Below, piece by piece: positions 36,901 to 48,900 of a DNA stretch of 64,000 nt. The notes beneath the pieces were generated by a model that saw only the letters and a program-made list of their open reading frames with translations, searched no databases and had not been told where the DNA came from. This DNA is from Ichthyophis bannanicus. Its lineage: Eukaryota > Chordata > Amphibia > Gymnophiona > Ichthyophiidae. Numbering within the stretch: position 1 is the stretch's first letter; each line of letters opens with the position of its first letter. Made by a program: the position numbers and the translations under genes. The stretch covers positions 983,979,637 to 984,043,636 of the forward strand of contig CM066034.1 of the NCBI GenBank assembly GCA_033557465.1, given 5' to 3'.

Positions 36901-39900
36901 CCTGTTAGCAAATGCAGAGAAAGTTAGACGAGCCTTTCAGGGCTAACTTTCACCGCTGAGGGATAATCGGCTAGTGGCTCAATATTGTCACTAGCCAGTT
37001 ATTCCCAGGTGACGCTTCCACTCTGCCCATAGAACACCCCAAAGCTAGCCAGCTAGCGTTGGGTCTTCAGTGGCATCTGTGGATATTAGGCAGCACTAAC
37101 CTATTTACACAATGCCCCATTAGGAAACTCAGGAGTATGTTTACTAAGCAGTGGTAATGGCTTCCGTGCGATATTGGAGCAGGCCGCAGCTCCGATATCG
37201 CACGGAAGCAGCTACCGCTGCTTAGTAAACATACCCCTCAGAGTTAAACCAGTCAGTCAAGCCACAGTTTGCTGATGTTTTCAAAGTTTGGGTTTTTGTT
37301 TTTTTTGCAAATATAGTTCTGCCGAAGAATACAATCAAAATAAGTCATGTAGAAATTGTGCTTCGTGTACATGTGGTAGGAAATGCAAGAATTTCCACAA
37401 CCATATTGGCAACACTGACGAGCCAAAGTTTGAAAAGAAGTCAAATGGACTTTCAGATGTCAAGCTGAAGATACTCCTCAGGTAAGGGCCGATGTCTTAT
37501 CATAGATCTGTGAAACCTGTAGTTTGGACCAATCGTAGATCTTGTTTTGATGAACTTTTCAAGGAGATAAGTCTATAGCTTCCATTGGCTCAGCTTTATT
37601 GTAAGATAATTCTGTGTCTATATGCCCTCTACAGAGAAGAGAAGAGTGATTGTAACTCTCAATACTTTTCATATAGTAATGAGTCTGGTTTTTACAGTGA
37701 ATGTGTGGATGCAAGTCAGTTGGAAAAGAAGGATTTTGACCTTCCCATAAACGACATCAAGAAGTACCTGATGCTCACTGAAATCGGAAATAGAGTATGG
37801 TGAGTGCTGCTACTTTTGGACTTACCCTCCACAAGTTATTCCATCCAGGCCCAATTTATTTTACTTATGCTGAATAAATTGAGCTTACTTTTCTTTATAA
37901 AATGCTAGCGTATCAGAAATGTGTGTTAAGTTTAAGGCGTGGACATTTCCACCAGCCCTAAAGCTAGTATAAATGCCTGTGCTTATATTTTTCAAGAACG
38001 CATGTATAGTACTTTATAATCTATGCATGTACTTGAGTACTTCACCCACCCTTGCATGTGCCCATGCAATAGGTGAACTTTTACGCTGGTCAGAATTTTA
38101 TAAGAGATCATTAACGCGTGTCACTAACTAAGATAATCCCAAAGCAGGCATATACATTTTGCCTAAAGCTACGCACCATCTTATATAATTGCCCCCATTA
38201 TGTCATGGAATGATTTCCACTTTGTCAATTGTACACTGAAGGCTCTGCATCACTGCCTGTACAGATTTGTATTACTGTACTGGAAACAGTGTCTGCAAGG
38301 CGAGCAGTAATGAAATCTTGATGCTGCAACTATTAATGACCAGCGTTATGTTTTTCTCTTGTAGTGTCTCTAACTGGCAAGGCCCAAGCTGCATATTTAA
38401 CTATGGGGACCAGATCACATCTGTTAATGACTTGGGAATAGAGAGCAAAGCTGAGGTTTTTGAGTACATCGACCGAGCCATCAAAAAGAAAGTAAGACAC
38501 AAATGTAGTCTTTTGTTTAGTGCAGTAAAGATTAGGACTTCTGAGCTCAGATCTCATTCTTCCCTGCAATCTCTTTTGGCTTTTTTGCTAGGGATATGCT
38601 GTCATTTTCTCCTTGGACAAAAACACAGATCTCGTCATCCTGATGGTGCCAATTTGGATCCACCCTCCCAGAACCCAGATGAGCTTTTAAATTTCCCTGG
38701 GCATACTCCAATATTCCTTCCTGCACAACCATTGCTCCTCCCCTTTAGTCTTCTTCAGTTGCTTGACTGAAGTAGTATCACATTCATTCTCTTTATACGA
38801 TTACTTTAAAATAGTTAAATAAGGTTTTGGTCAACATTATTGGCGCCCATGCAGTTCAAGCTCTTCATGTCCAATATCTCCGGAAAAAAAAGGTTGCCAG
38901 TGAAATGGCTTTGGACTATATATGCACACATATTTGACACATAAAAGAATCAAATAAAACAAGGACAATTAAAAAAGGAAGTAATAGGAAACAGTATAAA
39001 AACTGGGACATTGCCAGGACATGATTATTGGCACCCATACAAACAATTCAAATTAGTTTGAACACAAGAAGCACATTCCCATTGCAGTAAAATTAGATGC
39101 ATCTGTGATCATTTGTCAGTACTCACATGACTTGAATCAACCGATGAACAATGGTTCTAATGTTTAGAATGGCCACATTCACTTCCTGTTCCACTTTCAT
39201 AATGGTGAAGACAAGAAAGCTGCCTGAGACCTTCAGAAAAGTCATTATCACCAAACATCAAACTTCAAAGGGTACAAGGCCCTCTCCAAAGACCTTGGGA
39301 TTCCTGTATCTACAGTTCGCAAATGCTGTTAAGACGTTTTCTGCTCATGGAACTGTCAAGAACCTCCCATGATGTGATGGGAGAGAAAACCTAATCTAAG
39401 AAGTCTTTGAAGGTTAGTGCAACTGTTAGAAAAACACCACGTACAACATCCAAAGAGCTAAAGGCCGACCTGAAGTAATTTGGAATGGTGGTTTCAACCT
39501 GCACCATATGCTGTGCACTAAACAGTGTCAGAAAGCTAGGTCTGGGTTGAAGGTCATGGGTCTTCCAGCAGGACAATGATGCAAAAGTACTAAAGAATGG
39601 TTAAAAATGACAAAAATAGACAGTTTTATCCTGTCCAACAATGAGTCCTGATTTCAATTCAATTGTGAACCTTTGGAAAGAGCTGAAATCTGTCATTGGT
39701 AAAAAGAATCCTGGAAACATTCACGAGCTGGAACAAATCACAGTTGAAGAGTGGGAGAAACTACCAGCAGACAGATGTTCAAAACTTATAAATGGCTACA
39801 AGAAACGTTTGGAGGCTGTTATCACTGCCAAGGGTTGTGCAACCAAATATTAGTGAAGGGTGCCATTAAGACCTAAATATTTACACTCTGGAGGAGAGGA

Positions 39901-42900
39901 GGGACAGGGGAGATATGATTCAGGCCTTTAAATACTTAAAGAGTATTAATGGACAAACAAACCTCTTCCAAAGACAGGGAAGCTGTAAAACTAGAGGGCA
40001 TAAGATGAAGCTACAAGGGAGTAAACTGAAATGCATCCAATTTTCACTGAAAGGGTGGTGTATGCTTGGAATGCCCTCCCGATGGAAGTGGTGGGGGCAA
40101 ATACAGTGATAGAATTCAAAATGGCATGGGATAGACACAGTGGATCTCTTTATAGCAACAGGATAAAATAAAAAAATAAATGTAACGATCTCTTATATCT
40201 CAACAAATAGGGCTGACCTACATGGAGCAGTGGGTTCACCCCTAAACAAAGGCATGGAGAGGGGTGATTTGCATGGAGCAGCAGGTGCGCGTAATCTTGC
40301 TGCCTTGCTGGGCAGACTAGATGGACCATACTGGTCTTTATTTGCCATCATATACCATGGTATTATGTTACTATGTAATACTGTCCAGGTCATATTTTGT
40401 TTTTGTTTCTCAGAAATTACTACTTGTAAGTTGCAGACATCTTTTTTTTTGTTGTATACCTTTGAACATACTATTAAAATATCATGATGACATACAGTTG
40501 GAGTATTTACAAGGTCCAAAAATCTGACAACGTATTGCTCTTGGCAGAATGGCTATGAAGGACCTAGAGAAGATTCTCAAGAGCAGAGTTGTCTCTCTCC
40601 AAACAAAGATTTGACTTGTTCAAGCCATGGTATTTTCAATAACATCATATGGATGCAAACGTTGGACAGTGAAAAAGATAGACAGGAAGAAAACTGATGC
40701 CTTTGAATTACGGCACTTGTGACGAATATTGTGTATACCATGGACTGCCCGAAGAACAAACCAGTCGGTACTAGAGGAGATCAAACCTAAGCTTTCCTTA
40801 GAAGCTCAGATGACAAGACTTCGACTTTCATACTTTGGACACATCATGAGAAGAGAGAGATCATCGGAGAAAGACATGCTTGGTAAGGTAGAAGGTCACT
40901 GTAAAATAGGAAGGATGGCAATGAGATGAATCAATACAATAACAGCAGCTATGGATGCCACTCTATCAACAATGAGCCACTTGGCTGAAGACTGAGCAAA
41001 GTTTGGGTCAACTATTGTATGGGGCGAAGGGTCAGTTGGACCATGGGCCAGATGGCTCCCAAAAAACCCAATCCATCCCCCAAGATGGGGACAACCAACA
41101 CATGTGGAGGACTTACCACCTCTCAATAAAACTCCCTCATGCAGGACAGTATGCTCATACTTGGAATAACTACCTCACAAATTTTTCTTAACAAAAGGAT
41201 CCTTTATTTATTTCCTATCTTACAGAAACAAACAGACGAAGAGCAAAGAAAAAGCAGTCTAGTGACATTACAGATCTTGCCAGTTCTCCTCATAAAAAGC
41301 AAAGAGGGTCAGTCTGTTTTTAACTTGGAACAGATCTCCAAACAGCTAACAGCAAGAATATCTGCTCCTCCCTGCGTGATTCTCTTACTTCCTGACTCAG
41401 AAACAGCAAACAGAAGTATACGATACTTCTGTCCTCTGTAACAGCCAGTGAGAGAATCCGGCCAGAAGAAATCAGTATTACAGACACATGACGCAAGAAC
41501 AATTTTACACAAGACAAACTGGTCAGAAAACACACACGACAATGAGAAACCTCTGTGCAGTTTTTTACTGCACAGAAGACACGGCTCCTCAACAAAAGGG
41601 GTACACAGAAAACCCAGGGAATTCATACCCTACGCAGCCTTCACTGTGCAGGAGATTAACTCATCGCCTATCTGGTCCTGTCACATTATATATACTCTTG
41701 CTCAGGATCATACTTGCTATTTGGGGCATTTTTCTCTAATTACCTAATTTTTGTTCCAGGTGTCTGGGCTCCCACTTTTGTGATTTGTTATGTTGTTCTA
41801 CTCATGTCTGTAACCCTCTCCGTTGACCTTTTCTTGGGCCCATGTTTATCTAGGCCTTGTCAGATTTATATTGTTATCTGACCTTTGCACCACTTACTTG
41901 GTTCTTTTCGCTTGGTTCTCCCACCACCCCTCAGTTCCCAAGAAATATAAGAAATATATTTTGTTAGTTCCCTATCCTTCTGACACCAGAAATGGGACCA
42001 TTTGTTCACCTCATACCAAGCTGGCAAATTTATATCTCACGGTTGCCTTTTTAACCCTCTCTCTGCCCACCACTTACTGATACCATAATTGTGTCTATTG
42101 TGTTTTTTCCATCTAATATCACATGCCTCTGAAAGCTTCACGTATGCACCTCAGTACAATTCCAGCATTTGGACAACATTTAGATGTTTTTGAGTTTACC
42201 CTTTCTCCTCTAACTCTCACACTCTCCAGAGGGTTGCCAGGAATCGACACCAACTCGACAGCACTTAACAACAACATTCTACACAACATACCTAAAATGC
42301 ATGATAATTTTGACCACAACTATAAATTAAGAAAAGAAACTTAGTGCGCTGTTATTGGACCTAGAACAGTATCTACAGGTGATTTGAATACAAAGGACCT
42401 TCTGTTTAACCCTGAGTTTCCAAACACTTCCAGAAGGCAGCTTCAAGCAAATTCCTCTAGGACAACAATCTAATTCTTCTAAACCCAAACCATAATTTTA
42501 ATGAACCAAGGAAATGAATCAAAATACATAACAACAAAAAGCATTCCAAACCTCTTGCAGACGTTTGACATCTCCATGCGATTGGTTGGATGGAGCTGGA
42601 TTTTCCATTCACTGCTAGGGCTCTCTCTACACCGCAGTTTCTATTTCTGCAACTCTGATAAATCAAAATGCTGACAGGAACAGGGAACAGATCGTCCCAG
42701 TACCTCATAATTCTAAAGAGCGCGGTATAAAAAAAAAAAAGACTTAAAATAAATAAATAATGTGGCATATTTACTAAAGAACACTCCAGTAGCATGCGGT
42801 TGAGGTGAAAATTTAGCATGAAGGCCTGCTCTAACTTTAGGGGGCATGTGTGTCCATCCCCCTGTCATTTGTGTGTTGCTAACGCATGGCACTGTGCTAG

Positions 42901-45900
42901 CGCCGCCAATGCTAACTCAATACGCACGGTTAGCACCTGCCCAAAACGCCCACGCTAACCATGATGCATCGTTAACATCCATGTTCCACCCCTAACCTAC
43001 TCAGTCCCTGCCTATTCAGGCACTCACCTGTTAGCCCGGGAATTTTAGCACGGGACTCCATGCTGTTATCATTGCGCACTTAGCGGGTGGCAAACCCGTC
43101 CATTAATGGTTAGCACACATTAGTAAACATGTCTCAATATCTGATAACCTCTCTGAGAGGTATCCAGAATGTATGTGAGACTTCCATCTGCTTTTCAGAT
43201 CTCACAGAGTTTGAATAAGTAAAAAGACTAAAATCGTCACTATTGCATGAACCAGGCAGAAACTGCCATAATGTCTGACTACCCAGATACTATTAATATA
43301 TTAAGGTGCCAGGACTAAACCATCTGACTCCTCACGTTGGCTCATACTGCCAAGGTTAATTGTCATATGACATACATTCACGTGGGATTTAAAAGAATGT
43401 AAGTAATTTAAAAATTGGAAGGTGGCCATGTGTTCCAAAGAGCAACAGGCCATATGCCGGATCTAAGACAGTGTTATAGTGGTTGGGGCAAGCTCATACT
43501 GCCAAGGTTAATTGTCATATGACATACATTCACATGGGATTTAAAAGAATGTAAGTAATTTAAAAATTGGAAGGTGGCCATGTGTTTCAAAGGGCAACAG
43601 GCCATATGCCAGATCTAAGACAGTGTTATAGTGGTTGGGGCAAGTTACCTCAGGCCAGAAGGTCAGGGGTTGAAATCCCACTAGAGGACAGCAACCTTGG
43701 GCTGGAAGGACTGGGGTTTCTAGTCCCACAGATGCTCCATGTGGTCTTGGGCAAGCCACTTAACCCTCCATTACCCATGTTCCCTGTAAGTATTAGTGTA
43801 TGTGTCTCATATCCCCTCATGTTAAATGTATCCCCCAATTGTGTTGTGACCCTTTGATTAAAGAATAAGATGGTATACAAAACTGTCTAAATAAAATAAA
43901 TTTGTAAATCTTAGCTAAAAACAATATATAGTGACAGAAAGAAGAAAATAGAATGGCTATGGTCTAGGATATATTTTTTCCATTCACAAACTTCCCATTA
44001 TGTCATATGGTTCAAAAATCATATAGTAATATCAGAAAGCCTCATTTAAATCGTCTATACTTTCCTAAGATGCCTTCTCCTTCAGCACCTAGTCCCAGTA
44101 CCTAGTCCCATTCAGCACCTAGTCCCAGTACTGAAGAAACCACTCATATACCATAATTGTGTCTATGTTCACAGGAAGGGTCAAGGTCCTTTCCCCTATA
44201 TGGGACAATCACCAAGAAAGCATTAGCACCTGGAAGACTCATAGTCTGGCCTTACCCGTTAGAGATTTTCAAACATATAATTTCTATACATTCTTTGGTT
44301 GGGGCAGGGAGGAGTGATCTAGTGGTTAGGACAAGGTACTTCAGGCTGGAGGGCCGGGGGTTCAAGTCCCACCTGGGGACAGCAATCTCAGGCCAGAGGG
44401 ACTGGGATTTCTAGTCCTATAGGCACTCCTTGTGGTCTTGGGCAAGCCACTTAACCCTCCATTGCCCATGTTCCCTGTAAGTATTAGCATATGTGTGTCA
44501 TATCCCCTCGTGTTAAATGTATCCCCCAATTGACCCAGTGAAAAGCAGTATATAAATACAGCTAAATAAATAAAATAAAAAATAAGTTACCAAAGGTCAG
44601 GGGTTCAAATCCCACTAGAGGACAGCAATCTTTTTTGCCTGCGTTTAACTGCATCTCTCGCTCCTAGTAAGGTTGGCACAGATTTTAGGCCTTCAGTGTT
44701 TTATCAGTGGTGGATTGCTCGTATGAAATGAGTTGGATTATCCTACAAAAAAGCATACATTCAATTTGGCTTCTAACAGGAAGGTGAATGTTAATTTCAC
44801 CTATGCAGGCAAAAATGCATAGAAACTTCTGTTGCAATCCTTGATGGTTAAAGATTTTTCTAATGGTAATGTTTCTGGTAGGTAGTCAACATCTGCTATC
44901 CTTTGCCTGCACTCTACCGCTAATTCTTGCATAAGATGCTGAAATCTTCTACAGATTCTTCTACTAGTCATTGGTAGAGGCTACAGCTCACCTAAGACAG
45001 AGAGGAATCAATCAATCCAAACACTTCCCTCTCTGTGCTCCACAAAAGAGGTTCTCAGTGGAGAAGGAACACCCTTCTCAAAGTCTACTAGGCAGACTCA
45101 AGGAACTTAGAGAAAAATCTTAGACTTCGTCACATCTCTAGTATTATTCATGGCAACCATCATACCAATTCTTCTGATACTAGCTACAAGTTACTGGGAT
45201 TCACTTTGGGTTTTCTAAAATCCCTCCAAAAACCCTGCCGAAAGGTAACCACTTCTAAATGCTATCTCCTCTTCTATGAATATCTCCTTTATCCCTCAGA
45301 AGACAGTGAAAACATGTTGAATGCTATACTATGAACATCTAGAAAACACTCTTTTTGGCAATATTTGAAACATTGCAGCTGTCACTGTACCATGAGGCTG
45401 CATGATAGTTGTATCATGGTCCAAACGTCCGACTTAACTAAGGAGAAAGAACAATGGTTGCCCAGGAAGAAACAACAGAGCTTGCCCAGAGAGCATTCAA
45501 AGCTTTTCCGGGCTCTGGGAGGGTGGATCTGAATTGGCAATGTCAGGATGACAATACCCATGTGTGACTGCTGTCCAAGGAGAACACTCATTACAGGTAA
45601 GCAACCTTGCTTTCTATGGCTTGATTTGAAACAATATCAAAAACTAATGACCTGTCATTTTGTTTCAGAGCTGCTTTATTTGCACTTTTCAAAGCAATGG
45701 GGGTTTTGTTTTAAATTTTTTTTTTTTGCTATTTTAGCAGAATCTGCTGGAAGTAAGGGGAAAGGATCAGAACCACTCAATAAGCAGGCAAGCACCTGGG
45801 AATGAGACATGCAGGGCTCCTGCATGGATTATATTGTCAATGTCCTAAGTCTCCCTCAGCAGAGAATAAATGCTTTGCTCCTTGATGAAGTCCTCCCTTC

Positions 45901-48900
45901 CCAGGCAGCTGCAGGGAACAGAAGGGGAGGGTTGAAGTTGCAGCAAACAGAGGAAAGCAGTCTGCTCCCTACTCTAGCCCCATATCTTCCTTGTTGTTAC
46001 TTCCCACGCACATGCACATTGTCTTCTGAAGAGAGCAGGAGAGGATAGGGTGACAGCAAGAGCCAGCCCCAGGGCCAATACAACGCATTGAGTGTCCTAG
46101 GCTGAAATTTTGCCTTTTCCCCCACCCCATTCCATCCAGAGATTTTGATAATTAAACTCAACAATCATGATTATCTTAACACCACCCATCCAACAACAAT
46201 CTGTAAAAATGCACAATTGGACTATGTGGTAGTGTGGCATGCGATGGGAAGGGGTTTTCCTTAAATCACAGGCCAGACACCAGTTCAGGGAAAATAAAAG
46301 AAGTTTTTATTCTGTCCCAGAATGTTAAACCTCCACAAGCAAAACCCAGAGCAGATAGCAGATCAGGGAAAATAAAGTTAGCTTACTTTTGTCCCAGCTT
46401 GTTAAACTTCCACAAGCTGGTTCTCCTGGTCCTTACTCCAGCCCCAGTTAAAGTTCCTACCTCAGAACTCCTTCGCACCACTTGCCTTGGAAGGACTTCT
46501 GGCCCCACGGGCCTTTCTTCCTCCTGCAGCCTGTAGGGTTCTTAACCTTTCCCTGTGAGCTATGTCCTCCCAGCCCTGAACTCTGGACTGCAGACTCTCT
46601 TAAAGGAAACTGTTGATATACCCCATCACATGCCTTCCCCCTCAGATCAACCTCAGCCTTCCCCCTCAGCTCAATCATGCCCTGTGGAGCACTTGCATCA
46701 TCCAGGACCCCACATGGGAAAGGAAATACGTGTTCAGGTGAATCCGACCATCCCTATGGTGGGCCCGAAATTGATAGGGTTGGAGACTCAAAAACCACCA
46801 CATAATATGACCTTTGGACTCCTTATGTTGAGCCAGCCACTCGAGGGGTTGGTGGTCCATTATCAGCATGAACAGATGGCTGGTAAAACATCGGGGATCA
46901 CCATTTCTATCAGCTGTGTGCTGTTATCTGTGCTGCACGTCAGAAGAGTGAGCTTCCAATCACGGCCCTGCTCAACTGAATTAAAACCGCCGCAGCAGAG
47001 GCTGGTAAAACATCGGGGATCACCATTTCTATCAGCTGTGTGCTGTTATCTGTGCTGCACGTCAGAAGAGTGAGCTTCCAATCACAGCCCTGCTCAACTG
47101 AATTAAAACCGCCGTAGCAGAGGCTGGTAAAACATCGGGGATCACCATTTCTATCAGCTGTATGCTGTTATCTGTGCTGCACGTCAGAAGAGTGAGCTTC
47201 CAATCACAGCCCTGCTCAACTGAATTAAAACCGCCACAGCAGAGGCTGGTAAAACATCGGGGATCACCATTTCTATCAGCTGTGTGCTGTTATCTGTGCT
47301 GCACGTCAGAAGAGTGAGCTTCCAATCACAGCCCTGCTCAACTGAATTAAAACCGCCGCAGCAGAGGCTGGTAAAACTTCGGGGATCATCATTTCTATCA
47401 GCTGTGTGCTGTTATCTGTGCTGCACGTCAGAAGAGTGAGCTTCCAATCACAGCCCTGCTCAACTGAATTAAAACCGCCGCAGCAGAGGCTGGTAAAACA
47501 TCGGGGATCACCATTTCTATCAGCTGTGTGCTGTTATCTGTGCTGCACATCAGAAGAGTGAGCTTCCAATCACAGCCCTGCTCAACTGAATTAAAACCGC
47601 CGCAGCAGAGGCTGGTAAAACATCGGGGATCACCATTTCTATCAGCTGTGTGCTGTTATCTGTGCTGCACGTCAGAAGAGTGAGCTTCCAATCACAGCCC
47701 TGCTCAACTGAATTAAAACCGCCGCAGCAGAGGCGCGCCCGCGCCTTGTGGGCCCGCGCCTGAGGGCCTCACCAGAGGGCCCTTTGGCGTGGCCCTTAGG
47801 CGTGGAACATAGGCGCATAAAAGACTAATATAATTCCCTGGCAAAACCTTCTGTTGGAAAGTATACAATCGCTGTACAGAAGCTTCAACAGCCTTCAATC
47901 AAACAGCAAGTATAATATTATTGTTATAGTTAACTATGTATTATATCTTGCACTTACCAATCTGCCTCATCGGCTCACAACATTTCCAATACCAATACCT
48001 ATCAAACAACTATATCCGGATTCCCCCTTTCTCCTGGATATATTTATATACATACATGTATGATATCTCTCTATACAGAGCAAAAGAATCTCAAACTTTA
48101 TCCAATTCACACAATTTATTGAGGATTGAATTAATTAATGCCAGATCTGTATGCAACAAAATCCATACAATAGTAGATCATATAGATGAGGCTCAACCTG
48201 ATGTGCTTTGCATTACAGAAACATGGTTAAATCCAACTGACAATGTAATTATTAATCAGTTGGTTCCTAACTCATACTCCGCTTACAGTTGTCCTCGTTC
48301 TTTAAGACGTGGAGGAGGAGTACTTATAATTGCAAAACGGAACTTAAAATTCAGAATTCAAAGCACCTATAATTCACGTCAATGTAATTCTATCTGTATT
48401 GAAAACAAATTTATGGCAATTTGTCTACATTATAGAGCACCTAACGCCTCCCCTGTGGAACTTGCATCATTACTTGAAAATATATGTGCCCTTACATCTC
48501 CCAACAAATACTCAATAGTTCTAGGAGACTTTAACCTTAATCAATCAGCCACAGAGATTCTGATTCCTTCCTTCAAGCTATGTCTTCTTTGCAGTTCACA
48601 CAAATAATTAATGCTTCCACACACAAATTTGGTAATTCACCTGACCTCATCTTTGTATCTAATAATATAACTTCAAGAGGTCTTGTTACAACACCTATCA
48701 TTACCCCAATACCTTGGTCAGACCACCATTTAGTTAAGATAGGGATCCTAGTACAAACAAAAACTTTTAATGTGCATCCAGACAACTATTGCTTTCATAG
48801 ACGTTTTAAGAAATTTGACAGGGATTCATTTATACAAGAAGTCATACCTCATCTGTCCACAGATTCAGATGAGCTTGAAAATCAAATATCCAATTGGAAT

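Noticed and set aside
41221..41300. A possible extra PLEKHS1 exon after tcttacag
   Set aside because: Exons h and the last exon join in phase and match the recalled protein without a gap, so no exon is needed here.
46555..47073. Frame running into the 122-bp repeats as a repeat protein
   Set aside because: It begins in the Gypsy LTR and passes a TE junction; the 122-bp unit is not a multiple of three and the frame is lost in the next units.
46879..47734. CRISPR-like array
   Set aside because: Units are directly contiguous at 122 bp with no unique spacers, in a vertebrate intron.
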